DNA from: Cololabis saira
Lineage: Eukaryota > Chordata > Actinopteri > Beloniformes > Belonidae
Reading direction: 5' to 3'
DNA: 64,000 nucleotides
NCBI RefSeq assembly: GCF_033807715.1
Contig: NC_084590.1
Location: 38,018,005-38,082,004, forward strand
A program made the position numbers and the translations under genes. Numbering within the stretch: position 1 is the first letter of the stretch; each line of letters opens with the position of its first letter. Of this stretch, positions 26,490 to 38,989 are shown piece by piece. Below the pieces are notes generated by a model that was not told the DNA's origin, did no database searches, and saw only the letters and a list, made by a program, of their open reading frames with translations.

Positions 26490-27640
26490 CATCCATGCAT
26501 CCCTCCAGCAGCCTGAGCAAAGAGGCCCAGACCTTTCTCTCCCAAGCCACCTCTTCCAGCTCGTCTGAGAGGGTTTCCCAAGGTGTTCCCAAGCCTGATA
26601 AGAAATGTAACCTCTCCAGCATTTCCTGGGTCTTACCTGGAGAGTCTTCCTAGTTGTACATGCCCACAGTCCTCCTTAGGGAGGCGTCCAGGATGCACTC
26701 CAACCAAATGCCCAAACCACCTCGGGTTTCTCCTCTTAATGTCAAGAAGCAGTGACTCTACTCCGAGTTCCTCTAAAATCAGAGCTTCCCACCCATCTGC
26801 AAAGGAGAGTAAGTCCACCCTACAGAGGAAAATAATTTCATCCTCTTCTATCGATGATGTCATTCGCTCAGACACTACCCACAGTTCATGACCACATGGT
26901 AAACAAAGTGCCTCGACTTGGAGTAGTTCTCTTCACCACAACAAATTGGTTCACATTACTGCAGTCTAGGGCTGGGCGATATGGACCAAAAGTCATATCT
27001 CGATATTTTCTAGCTGGTGATACTCGATATATATCGATATTTTTTCTGTGCCATAATTGGGGTTTCCCCCAAAGCATTATAGCATAGCATCTCTGTTAGC
27101 TTCATTTTTTTCTGAGGCAAACCCTTAAAAAACAGTCAGTTTTAATACAAAGCCTCGTGCCAAATGTCACACAGGTTCCTTTATTAACAGAGGTCTGCAC
27201 AATATCAAAATGTATAAAACAAATGAAATAAAAATAAACTGCCTGCATATATAGAATAAAAATGCTTCTTGAATAAAATAAAACAAATATCCCTTTCCTG
27301 CATAACAATTAAATTAAAATACACTGTGCAATTAATACAATGTAGACAGTAACAGGCAGACTTTTCCACTGAGGTTGACAGTTGTGCAAATAACAAAACA
27401 TTTGTGCAAATCTCAAATAAAACATTCAAGTCAATTTGTCACAAAATAAGCTATATCAAAATCATTAAAAAAAAAAAAAAAAAAAATGTAAATCGATATA
27501 AACGATATTGTCTCGTACCATATCGCGTTTGAAAATATATCGATATATATTAAAATCTCGATATATCGCCCAGCCCTACTGCAGTCGCCATAACCATCTG
27601 CCCGTTCCTCACCATTCTTTCCACACTTAAGGGCAAGACT
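26490..27640 (-). pseudogene. LINE 3' fragment, split by a hAT element
   Basis: On the minus strand 26633-26875 encodes RRNPRWFGHLVGVHPGRLPK, the C-terminal pattern (R-W-GHLVRMPPGRLP) of an abundant fish LINE. Similarity seems to continue beyond the hAT insertion (26967-27578), where gccataaccatctgcccgtt matches the next part of that repeat. Open reading is broken. Family not assigned. Confidence 0.7.
26967..27578. mobile_element. non-autonomous hAT element, 612 bp
   Basis: Ends tagggctgggcgatatgg and atatcgcccagcccta are inverted repeats, flanked by the perfect 8-bp duplication ctgcagtc (26959-26966 and 27579-27586). AT-rich middle with repeated atcgatat motifs and no transposase. It sits inside a LINE fragment. 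Confidence 0.9.
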
Positions 27641-29331
27641 GAAATGTTTTTGTTATCCTACATTATTTTATTTTAATCTTGTTATATCTGATATTTAACT
27701 CATTTTCTTTACAATTTTTAGAAACAATGCCAAATGTAATGTTGTCTGCGCTCAGGGATGGGATGCGCACATTTTGCAACACTGACTCCAGAGATCCACC
27801 CTGAGATAATAAATCCTAATTTAACCCTGCCTACAGGTCAGGGAGCTCTCAGCTCACTGCCACTTGGCAAAATCTGCAGTTGGCTCCAAGGAAGTGTCAT
27901 TATTGATTTGTGTCAGTTAAGTCACAACACTGCAAGGCCGGTGGCCAGGTCACTACGGCCCTGCTTTTACCTACACTCGCATTGATGTTCAGACACTGTT
28001 TGGTTCATCAACACTGATTCTTTAATCCGTATCATCCTCAGTATTCTTACCTCCGGATATGTTAAAGCAGCCAACAAACACTCAAAGCTTTAAATGCAGA
28101 GTTTGCCATGGGCCAGATGGCGGTGGCCTTTATATAGTATTTTTGTGCTTTGAGAAAAGAATCTCATAAGACAGAAGGGAGGAGGCGGAATTGCCTTATT
28201 TCTCATTTTATCCAATATATTCCAAGGCTTGTGCAGACTTTTTTTGTTGTTTTTTTTCTTTCTGTGAAGTGGCCCCTGAGGTATACTGAGCTTTGAAAGA
28301 TAAATGAACACTGAAGTCACGTTATTTTTTTTTTTGTTTTATCGACCTGGCAAAATAAAATAATTTGCACTGATCGGACGGGAGTTTTTGGCTGCATCTC
28401 CCCTCAAACCTTCAATCTCTTTCATTCAAGCCACATTATTTTCCAATAACAGAGGTATCCTTGAATAATTTCCTTTAACTGCCAAAAAAGCGCTTTGTTG
28501 CTTCTTTGGTGCCAAGGTGCTGCTTATATTCTTCCCATCATTAAAAAAATAGAAAAACATACTTTCATGTCCGGAGTTAGTGAAAAACGTCTTCTACTGC
28601 AAACACACCATTATATTTTGTGATGGGGGCATCAACGGGGTGATGGGGGCATCATAAGTAAAAAGTGCATGTATTATCTTAAATGCATGGAAACAACCCA
28701 GCTAACACAGGGGCAACATCCTATCAGAACATAAGAAACAGTCCTATCGTTGCCAGACACTTCTTCTCCTCAAGATGCGGGGTTCACTTTCTAGATCTTT
28801 ATTTGTTGAAGTCCAGATCCATTACTGTACAGTTCCACCGTTTCCCTACAAATATAAAAGGGCTTTGTGTCATGTTTGGCACTAAGTGCATTTCTTTTAA
28901 ATCTTTTTTTAAGCACAGCTGGATGTATTGATTGCCCTGTTGCACGGCCACGAGTATCGAAGTATATTGCAGAAAAGGGCATTTTGAACGGAGAGAAGGA
29001 CGGAGTAACGATGGAAGGGTAGACAGGAAGGCACTACAACAGGATTTTTCCTTTTCCACCCTTTTCACCTCATTGTTTGATGATTAATCGAAAGCCATTA
29101 GTGGAGTTGAGGCCAATGAATTCTGTTTTAATTAGTTTCTTTTTTTTACCTCTCTTTCTCCTTTGCTTTGACACGGGGTATGCATTATCTGTGCAATGAG
29201 AAATTGGCAAACTGCTAATCTGATTTTGCCTTTAGTTCCTTCCAAGCTGGTATTGCTGTACTGTGCAGTATCAAGGGGCTGTTGGCTCACCTGGAGCCTT
29301 AAGATACATTGCTTTATCTGAAAGTAAATGT

Positions 29332-29332
<1 letters not shown>

Positions 29333-29394
<62 letters not shown>
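29333..29394. repeat. (CA)31 microsatellite
   Basis: 62 bp of uninterrupted CA in intron 3, followed by gagagt. Confidence 0.97.
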
Positions 29395-29397
<3 letters not shown>

Positions 29398-30878
29398 AGT
29401 CTCTAATTGAGCAAACTCAGCAGAAGGACATTTAGAGGTGAAGTAGTGGAAGTATCACTGAGCTCAGCTCTCAGTGCAGGTTAGATCTGTTCAGCGATGG
29501 ACATGCTGAGATTTAGTGAGTAATTTCCTCCCTTGCCAAGGCTCAAGGATGAATGGGATCTTTGTTATGATCCAAGCAAAGGAGTTTCACACCCACCAAG
29601 CCTTAATTAAAAAGATCTGACAAAGATACTGTACTGTCACACAGTGTCTATCCCTGACCTGGACAGTGATATCAGGACACAGGTGGGAGTAGGTTCAAGT
29701 GGTGTAATTGAGGCACAAGTAATCTGTCAACTTTGGACCTTCTTCTCTCTCTCTCTCTGTAAAAATTTTGCACAATTTCTAAATCAACACCAGATTTTTC
29801 ACTCCTGACGTCTTCATTTTTTTTAACATTTTGAAACATTAAAACCCTCTCATTCATCCAATTTGGCAAGCGCCTTCCAAGCAGTCCTTCCCGTAATTAA
29901 AATTGATGGCCATATTCAGCGCAAATGCTCTAATTCTAAAATAACAGAGCTGTAAAAGCCCTGTGAGATCAGTCGCTGCACTTCTGATGGTCATGAGAGG
30001 CAAACATAGGTGACATACAGTACCAGCGTTTTTGAATCTGAAGTCATCTCTCCTCTCATAGCTCTAAATCTTTGGAAACCCTTGCTGTTATCGCAGTTAT
30101 TCCAGCCAGGTTCTGTACACTTTATTTTGATGTGAGGGACATCTTACAGGATTTAAGAACTGTCAGATTTAATTATACAGAGCTGAAGACACACAATTAC
30201 GTGGTTTTTTTTCCTTCTTTTTCCAAATTCTTACACTTGGCCCTATAGTCTTGTTTTGTGCTGGTCTTTAAAGCCTCGAGGTTTTACCTCAGACCTTTTT
30301 TTTTCTTTCTTTTTTTTCTCGAGCCAGTGTCGTTGTATATAGATTTATGTCACTCTTCCTGCCCTTGTTCACATGGAAACAACCCACAGTTAGCGGAGCC
30401 AGTGACAAAAATGGAATCTGAACATTATTACAAGATTAATGCAACCTGTATAAGAAGTATTTAAAACAGACAGTGGTGAGCTTATAGCCTCCTCTTAACC
30501 TTGGCCTTTACATCACAGAAACAATACTGAGGTTTACTGCTACTGCAGCTGTGTAGCTGAGCCAGAAGTGGACAGCTGGGCTGTGTCAAGCTTCTGGCTG
30601 TTACTGCACCTCAGAGAAATGTTCTCTGACTGCTAATCTTTTATTAAGTAAAACAGTCTGGGCTGTGACATTTACATACTCTTTCCCAAGTCAATTAAGC
30701 TCTTGATGCGATGTGCGGTTATTATCCCCAGGCCCATAATGAAGATTAACCAAAGTCACCTTGGTTACTCATACTGGGGCTCTTATCTTGGCTTGCTCTG
30801 AGAAGGTCTTTGATTGCTATGATCCCCTTTTCAAAGTGTATGAGCATTCCTACATCTCTGTCCTTTGCATTCCTGCAG

Positions 30879-30988
30879 ATCTGCAGGAAATCGTATTCGT
30901 CATCCAGAGTCAAAGCAACTCCTTCCATGAGAGGCAGGCGGAAAGACGGAGAGCCGATTTACTCCAGCAGGCACATAGCTTGACTGAG
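30879..30988 (+). CDS. b3glct: b3glct exon 4
   Basis: 110-nt exon after cattcctgcag, ending at gtaagact. It reads (D)LQEIVFVIQSQSNSFHERQ and on to HSLTE; VFVIQSQSNSFH is nearly invariant in this family. Human exon 4 (recalled c.161-270) is also 110 nt. A second AG lies 8 nt downstream; its use would shift the frame, so 30879 is chosen. Confidence 0.95.
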
Positions 30989-31464
30989 GTAAGACTCGAG
31001 CCAGCTTTCACTCATGCGCACATGCTTTTATTTTGTCAAACAAAGAGCATATCAAAACTCCTACATGACATATTTGAGGAAAATTTTAATTTGATCATAA
31101 CCTTCACTGTCAAAAAAGTCACCCTAGAATGTCAATGCTTATACAAGTTTATGCTGCAGGGTGTCACCGTGGTTTGTTAAAATGATTTAATTGTCAAATA
31201 CATTTAGTTTCAGAGGGAGATGGAAAGGAAGACTGTGCTTTTACCATCTGCGAGTCAGTCTTGTAATTCTCCTAAATTTTAAAACTTAATGACAGCATAA
31301 AGAGTTATTCATGATACCCATCTTGCAAAGTAGATTTAGATCTGGAATATGAAAGTGTAGTTTTAAAATATGCAACAGTCTCAGCTCCTTGTGAAATGTT
31401 GTTAGTTATTTCATGGAATCAGGAAATCTGTTGGTGACATTCTGAGGGAGACTGAGGATACTGA

Positions 31465-33085
31465 GCCGAAATGGGCAAATTCTGCACTTTCTTTCATAAA
31501 GTGGCAATTGTGACCCTCCAACTACCTAAAAGTAAGGGTGGAATGGCCTTGCCTAACCTTAAAGAATATTTTTATGCTGCTCAACTCAGGCCTCTGGCCT
31601 GTTGGTGTAAACCTGACTATGAGTCTAAATGGCAGGAAATTGAAAGGGAAACACAGGGTTATCAGACCCAGATATTGGTGGGGGATAAACACCTGATGGG
31701 TGCAATGAAACATACTATGAACCCAATAGTTGCATTCACACTAGAAATATGGAGGGTTGTAATAAGAAAATACAAACTCAAGGGGAATATATGCACTTTG
31801 AGGTGGTTCACATACGATCCAAAATTCATACCAGGGGCGCTCCATCCAGTATTCAAAGAATGGACACAAAAAGGAATGACAGCAATGTGTACGGTTTCAG
31901 AAGGTGAGGAATTTCTAAGCTTCCAATAGCTAAAGACAAAGTACGGCCTCGAAAATAACGACTTCTATAGATACGTGCAGTTAAGAGATTATTTCACAAA
32001 AGAGATAAGGCCAGTTGCATCTATAAACGAGGTGATTGGAGTCATTGTGGATGCATACAAACACAAGGGGTCTCGACCCATCTCTGCTTTTTACCAAGTT
32101 ATGGGGGAGAGCAGAGGGGACTACAAACTCATTAATATGGAGGGAGTTCTGCTGGAAAAATCTAACTCGATATTTTATAACACCAAAAATAAAATCTAGG
32201 AAACTCGCCAGTCGCCACACAACAAAACTGCTGGAGACTGTGTGGGAATGTGGAGGCAGACCATGCACACCTCTCCTGGAACTGTACAAAAATTAAAGGA
32301 GCTTGAGGCAGGATTTATGAAAAAAATGCGTATACGTTTTAAGTTTTCCAGTAATAATGTCAGATGAAGCGTTCCAAACCAAAAAGAATGAGCCCTCTAG
32401 TGTATCTCTCCGTTGCCTTGAACAGACTGTATGCTGCAAAATGTGCTGCAATTCCGGGCCCGAATTTCCCGCGCTGTCCTGCGGATGTGACGTCACATGA
32501 CGCTGCATGCGCGTTCTCCTGTTCCGGCTTCGCTGTTGGCTGCAGGAACCCCCACGGTCGTCGTGGCGCTAATGAGTCTCATTTCTTATTCTTGCCTCAA
32601 GCTCCTTTAAGATATACTGGCAAAATGTAAATTTAATAGTAAAACACATTCTGGGATATGAAATCCCAACTACTTGCCCCGTGATGTATCTTGGGAATAT
32701 TGGAAAGGTTGTAACAAGAGTAGATCTGTATTTGACTAAAGTGTTACTCACTGCGAGTAAAAAAGCAGTCACAAGAAACTGGCTCAATGTAAATGCCCCG
32801 AAACAGGAACAGTGGTTGGAAATTGTCCAGGAAATTTGTTCTATGGAAAAATTGACATATCTTTTAAGGATTAAAGAGAATGTATTTGAAAAGAACTGGG
32901 GAAAATCGAGTACTTACATGAGACGTGACACGAACTGAACAAATGCCGAGCAGTGGACGGAATAGAGGATCATCTCCAGACAGTTTGTTAATGTTATTAT
33001 TATTGTTATTCTAATCTGTAACTTGTTTGCAATATTGTTTTGTTTATTTACATGTGAAAACATAATAAAAATTTGGCAATTGTGA
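31465..33085 (+). pseudogene. L1-like LINE ORF2 C-terminal fragment, split by a MITE
   Basis: 31471-31929 reads LQLPKSKGGMALPNLKEYF, then YAAQLRPLACWC, the C-terminal pattern of fish L1 ORF2 proteins. Reading continues with a frame change through 31975-32199, and after the inserted MITE (32297-32606) at 32611-32935. A cysteine/histidine stretch lies just before the insertion (about 32240-32290). The copy is cut at the 5' end and carries stops and frameshifts, so it is inactive. It ends in an A-rich stretch near 33060-33085. Confidence 0.85.
32297..32606 (-). mobile_element. T2-type MITE, family B copy 2 (inserted in L1)
   Basis: 310 bp, ends aggagcttgaggcagg and ttgcctcaagctcct, TTAA at 32293-32296 and 32607-32610. 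It is the reverse complement of the copy at 11346-11675. With the MITE and one TTAA taken out, the L1 frame before it (CTKI) reads straight into the frame after it, which confirms that TTAA is the duplicated target. Confidence 0.92.
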
Positions 33086-33469
33086 ACTGTGGTCGTGAGA
33101 TGGTGGCAAGATCCTAAACCTTTGCTTCTACTCGAGACAGTATGGATGGAGTGTATCTGGCCTAAAATGTCATCAGATTACATTTGATTAGTCAGAATTA
33201 GTTTTCAACTGATGGTCGATGACTTCAAATATCTTAGGGCCCGATTTACTAAGATCCTAAATAAAGAGTACTAAATTGCGTGTGCACTGAAAAAGTTTGC
33301 GCGTGCTGTTGTTGCGTGGTTTGCGGGTGATCAACTAAGATTGCGTGCGCAATTGATAACAGGTGCAAACAGCAGTATTTAAATGAGGTGTTGCGTGTCT
33401 TAAGGTTTGCGAGCGCAAACTCTGCGCCATGGAGAGTGGATGGAATGCACAGTCACAACAAGTCACAAG

Positions 33470-33610
33470 CGCAAAATGAAATTTGACGAGTTGGAGTTAG
33501 AGATATTAGTGGAAGAGGCAAATAAACACATTCATGAACTACAGCAAAGAAATGTAAACATTACCAAAAGAAACGCAATATCGGAGAAAACCTGCGATAG
33601 AATAAATGCA
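33470..33610 (+). pseudogene. Myb-like (Harbinger accessory protein) relic
   Basis: Within the frame starting at 33407, the stretch RKMKFDELELEILVEEANKH resembles the start of the Myb/SANT-like protein that PIF/Harbinger elements encode beside the transposase, and DRINAV later fits the end of the first Myb repeat. The middle is degraded and the expected Trp residues are mostly absent. It supports the superfamily call; no function is implied. Confidence 0.6.
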
Positions 33611-33870
33611 GTTGGTAACACAAAAAACGGAAAAACGTCTGGTTTTTCATATTTCAATTTTAGGCACAGATCAAAAATACGAAATAGAAAAACGGGCCAC
33701 AGGACCGAATTTGATTTTAATATTGAATTGGTCGGGTTTGCGTGACCCGGCAGTGCTCGGCATGATCTGAGGAGAAAAAGACATCGGCTATATCAGACGC
33801 AGAGCTGGAGAGCGCTTTGATTCATCTATTTATGAGTTAAGTTTTTATTCAGATGTCCACAGTATATTGC

Positions 33871-33931
33871 AAATATTATATATTATATATTATATATTAT
33901 ATATTATATATTATATATTATATATTATATA
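33871..33931. repeat. 7-bp AT satellite (attatat)n
   Basis: About eight to nine perfect copies of a 7-bp unit, inside the PIF-like element. Confidence 0.9.
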
Positions 33932-36900
33932 GCAAACACTGACAGTAAATGTGTGACAGACGGGACCATCATATGGCCGAAAGAAGGCAAGCTGCAGTCT
34001 GTATGCGCTGATCACTGACACAGCGGGTCGGAGCGGATTTGGTCATGATGTTTAACCTGTGTTTTGTGATTAATAAGCACGGGTTTTAATTAAATGTAAT
34101 TTACGAAGGATGATTTCATGTTCAATAAGATAAGTAATCAATAAAATACAAAGTTTTGGCACAAAGGCTTGGCCTGCTTGTGGGCGAGTGGAGGGGGGCA
34201 CAATAAGAGAAGGTGGCAAGATATAAGGCGAAGAACTAAAGAAAAAGTGGCCTTTGATAAAACTTGTGCAACCATTTTTAAAATAGCATGCAGCAGAATA
34301 AAGACTCTCTCTCTGCGTATTCTTTGATTTTGGATGTCGCCTCCTTGCCACAATAACAGCAGCAGCAGATTAGCACCTTCCTTTCGAACGTATTAAATAC
34401 AGACGCAATCACAATACGCGCAATTACTTTCAGGCTTGGTAAATCTCATTGCGCGTGGTAAATTGAGCAATTTGCATCTTCCCCTCCCAGTATTTAGGAT
34501 TTCTGGCGGGTACGCCCCTTATTGATTATTCATCAGGGCAAAAGTACTAACTGAATTGCGTGTGCAATTTTGCGCATTTCAGAGACGCAGTCGTCTTTGC
34601 ACGCTGTTAGTAGATCAGCTGGCACTTTGGTTTGCGGGTGCTGTCAAGTTTGCACAGGTTTTTACGCACGCAAACCTTTAGTAAATCAGGCCCTTAGAGT
34701 CCAATTCATAGGTGGGTTTCTATTAGCAAAGGCCTTGGGAAGTTTTGTGGGTCTGCATTACCAATGAGAATCTTTCAGAAGTTCCTTCGGGCTGAGGCAA
34801 GCCGCTGCCTTGGGTTAGGTGCTTCAGTGCAGCCCTGGAAAACTGCTTGGTGGGATGTTGAACCAGTGCTTATGATGTTGGTAGAAGAAGACATTGTTCA
34901 ACCCTCTCAAGTTCAAGTTTTTTCTCCTCATTCATCACAGTTCTCACCATTTGTGCAAACTCAACAAAGAGAAAGATAGCAACCATCCCAGTTCTGTTTC
35001 AAGCCACTCTAGTCTTCTACTCTTCCAGTTTGCTTTTCTCCTTTTTTTGTAGTTGACTTTTATACGTTTTTTTTATTCGTGGTTGTAAAGAACAAAGGTG
35101 GTGCATTACTGCCACGAGTGAAATGGATTGTTGCTTTGCTTGGTCAGTGGATCCTACCAGGACCAATGCTGTAATGGAGACCCAACTGCTGAGAGGACTT
35201 AGGAGGAAATCCCTGTTGCAGTCCATCCTCCTGGGTTTTATTCCAATCCTCCACTAATGGAATTGCTCCTCGTGACTGGGAGAAGTGGAAAAAAAGTATA
35301 TCTGTGCAGATTCTGCAGTGAATGGTTGCATTGAAAGTTCATGTAAAAGGCGAAGCTGTCCATTAATCTACGATCCTGCTCTCAACACCAATGAGTTGTT
35401 GATCCTAATCAAAAGATTATGGTCGCAGATAAGAAACAGTTTCCTTTCAAAGGACGACTGGGCTTACCATTTTTGTGATCCAGCAGGCAGTTATTCATCC
35501 AGGACAACCTTTGGACACTACTAGGTGAGGTCTTTTGCTAATGTTCCAGAGAAAATAGATGCAGGAAACACTGACCTTGTTGTTCCTATAAAAGGCTGAT
35601 TAAAGTAGCTGGCGAAAGGGAAGTCGGGGAGTCTCTGTATAGATCCTCTGTTTCATCTATGAAGCTTTGATTTATTGCTATGTTTTGCTCTAGTCAGGAA
35701 ATTTGGCTTTCACTTCTGTTCTCTATTTATGTCAAAGAACGTTCACTAAGGGTATTATTAACAACAACAAAAAAAGCAAAAACACATTTACACGTCAGAA
35801 TGCTTGTCATATATTAAATCCAAAGAGAGGTAGATTAAATATTGTGTAACACATGAGTTATACACTCACCAACCACTTATTAGGCACACCCTGTATTCTT
35901 AATAAAATGAGTGTATTCCTTTTAGATAAAAGGTATTAATTTAGCATCACTAATCATTGCGGTAAATTAGTTGAAGCAATTGCACACAGTGTTCACTTTA
36001 TCAGGATTCACATGTGTTATTTTTAGTGATTCATGTAGTTTGTCATTTATTCAGAAACATTATGAGCAAATGTTTTAAATGTTACTTACAATGAGTCATC
36101 ATATAACCTTTTGTCAGAACAAATAATGTGTCATGCCATTCAAAGTCATGGTAAAGCATTAATGAACATGCTTTGTGTTTGTGAATCTGAGAATTTGACT
36201 TGCTCACAGGCACTAAGGGGCATGTGTGTGCTGAAGGCACTCCCATTAACCCTGCAGCAGACATGAGTTTGTTTTAACGCAACCAGACAGCTCAGGGGCC
36301 TTTTTTTAAGAACGGAGGTTCAACAAGATCTTGAGTTAAATACTAACTCGGAGTCGACAGACCCTGTGATGAGAAACTCAGTCGCTGGTTTCAATTCAGG
36401 GGGTTTAGTGTCAAGTCTGAGTCTGTAGGCTGCAACTGAGAGTGCACTGCAGCTATATAAAAAAAAAAAAAACATCAGTGGAGCCCTGGACCAGGTTGTG
36501 TTCACCAAGAAATTCACTGTGGTCACAGACTCTAGGTTTAAGTTACCTCAGGGTCTCAAAAGAGCTTAAGCTGACCCCCTTTCTCATAGTTTAGTTACCT
36601 TGCTATCTGAAAATAGAAAATCCAGAGCTTCCCTCATTTCAGGTTCAACATACTCAAGAGTTTGCACATAACCCACTTTCGGAAATAGGCCCCTAATGTG
36701 CAATGACAAAAACAATAAATATTTAATGCGTTCTGAGCACATTCAAGCTCTGTCACAAGGAATGATCGAGAGGACTTTCCCCTGTATGAGTTCAGATATT
36801 TTGTTTTGTAAGGACTGTTTTTCTTGTACTGTCTTCAAATACTACTTCAAATACTTTTCATCACTTTATACGATTGACATTAATTACCTAAAAAGAATCT

Positions 36901-38097
36901 AAGCACATGTGGCAGCATTTCTGAGCATGAACTATTTATGTAGAGTCAGATGGATACGGTCCATGTACTCATTCACAGCTCAGCCACTTAACCAAGTTGT
37001 CATGCAAAATCACCAGATGTAAAATGGTCTAGAGGGCAAGGAAGTTGTTTGCCATCTTCAGCTCCCCATTCATGTGTCGCCACACACAATCAATCCACTG
37101 CTTGCTACTTATATTCCCATTAAACCCATGGCATGTTAGATAGAAACCGAATGAAGGAATCTTAGGTTTTCTGCACGTTCTGACATCCAGAGAAGATTCA
37201 TTTGCATGAGGAAGTCAGTTTGATGGCATAGTTAGGTAGTTCTGACATAAATGCATTGTAGATTGTAGTATTTGTCCAGGGTTATATTGAAGATGGAGTA
37301 TGTGGCCATATGTAAGAGGCATTTTTCATTTTATTGATTAAGACAGATAGTTATCTACGTGTTCTGAAATTTAAAACGCCTGTCATCGGTGGAGGCGCTG
37401 CAAAAAAGCATCCCCATTTATTTAACTTGGGCTGAAGTAAATGATCTGTCACCTTTTCTGTCAATCAATCAGACTTTCTGCTTCTTTGCATAGTAGTCGT
37501 AGTGCATAGTGCATTTGTCTCATGCACACTCAGTGCACATGACCGGATCAATATTGGAAGCTGCAAGAAGTAAAACAAGACAAGATAACTTGCTGGTATT
37601 TGTTCCACTGCATGCAGTTAACAAACTAAATCATTAGAAACTTCTTAAAGGAGTGGTGGAAAATACTTTTCAAATATTTACTAGATGCAGACTAGTTTTT
37701 TCATCGTTTTTTTCCAAAGAAACTGAAGGAAAATACCTTTAGTTTCAAGTGGAGTACCGACGTAGCACAAGCTGTACCTGCAGTGAGGCTTCAAAATCCT
37801 CAGAAAGGTTGGGGGATTTGTTTTGTTCTGTTTTTTTCAAGTACTGGATTTACATGAAGCATGGTTTAACCTATAATGATAAGTTTCTTTTCTATAGTCT
37901 TTTTCATAGGCAAACTATTTTCTTATTTTTCTTCCCTCTGGGAAACTGTTTTTCATTGGTCGACAACCACTGCGTTGTGTTTCTGCTGATAGTGCAAGTA
38001 TTTATTTAATTACAAAGTGTTGAATACGTATTATCAGTTGTCCATCAAATTTATTGACCATGTGAGGTGGTGGACCAAATATATGGATTTGTATTTT

Positions 38098-38989
38098 TAG
38101 TGCTGTCAAGCGATTAAAAAAAATTAGCATTTAATTCATTAGGATCTGTAATTAATTTCTAATTAATCTATTTTTTAATCTCACCTAAAAATTGCTGAGA
38201 AAAGCCCTCAATTTAAGATGTTTTCCTTTTAAATTCACTACATTATTTGGGCGGATCAAAAGATTGATATATAACAACAAAAAAGTAATTTATTTATTTT
38301 TTTAACAGCCCTGAGCAGATGCAGTCCTAGCCGTTTACATCCACTTGGCAGGAGCATTCACCATCCTCTCTGTCGCAGACGTGCGCATGCGCGGGCTGCT
38401 CTCCTCCAGTCTAGTTTGGGGAAGAGCGTTGCCGTGGCAACATCGTTGCTGCTAACGTTAGCTGCGGCTGCGCTCGCGACCGGGTGCTTTGCGTTTATGT
38501 GGCTAAACTTGAGCTGCTTCGGTGGTGAGCAAAGTCCTTTCCACAAAGAAAACACATCACTCTACCTTTATCAATGGTGCTGTTGGGCCGTTTTAGAAAT
38601 CTAAATTCCCCATTCACTGGACCGACAACTTTCACATGCTCCTCCATTTTCACTTCTCTTCTCCGCTACTCCCCGTTCCTCCACGTGCCTGTCCAGCTAC
38701 AATGGGAACCTACCAGCGTAGCTAAACACGCCTAAACACAGGGAAAGCCAATCAATGTCCACTTTAAGGTGTGGCTGGCCATTGTTTTCCACCTCTAACA
38801 ACTGAAGCACAACAAGGCCATCGCACAAACACAGATTTCATGATAAAGGCAACTCACAAACAGAAACATTTAGGTTACAGATTAAAGATTAAAAAAAGTG
38901 GAAAAAATATTAAGTGATTAAAAAACATAACGCGCTAAATAAGCCTGTAATTTATTAATCGAAATGAACATGCTAATTTGACACCCATA
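38098..38989. mobile_element. non-autonomous hAT element, 892 bp
   Basis: Starts tagtgctgtcaagcgattaa and ends atttgacacccata, imperfect inverted repeats. The flanks are a perfect 8-bp duplication tgtatttt (38090-38097 and 38990-38997). The middle is GC-rich (38320-38560) and the arms AT-rich with taatcg motifs. No transposase is visible. Confidence 0.85.

Larger units (their letters stand above)
17405..30878 (+). other. intron 3
   Basis: 13.5-kb intron holding MITE A copy 3 (18902-19275), hAT elements at 21921-22670 and 26967-27578, a Tc1 relic (22690-23340), a PIF-like element with a nested hairpin (23878-24563), a LINE fragment (26490-27640) and a CA tract (29333-29394). A short piece at 18645-18690 (cagggctcttcaagtccggt) looks like one end of another hAT family. 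I recognise nothing in 19300-21900, 24600-26480, 27650-29330 or 29400-30870. Confidence 0.8.
33237..34693 (+). mobile_element. PIF/Harbinger-like element, 1457 bp
   Basis: Ends gggcccgatttactaag and ttagtaaatcaggccc are inverted repeats, with TTA on both sides (33234-33236 and 34694-34696), the PIF/Harbinger target. It contains a relic of a Myb-like gene (about 33470-33610) and a 7-bp satellite (33871-33931). No transposase is visible. A shorter inverted relative lies at 49773-50364. Confidence 0.8.

Noticed and set aside
31471..31929. 152-codon frame as a possible host gene
   Set aside because: Its sequence fits the C-terminal part of L1 ORF2, and the frame is broken downstream.
33841..33931. 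Regular short repeats as a CRISPR-like array
   Set aside because: They are a simple 7-bp satellite without spacers, in an animal genome.
37640..37660. Lone TTAAAGGAG motif as a further T2-type MITE end
   Set aside because: No inverted partner CTCCTTTAA is found at a suitable distance; the same applies to motifs near 18162 and 52326.
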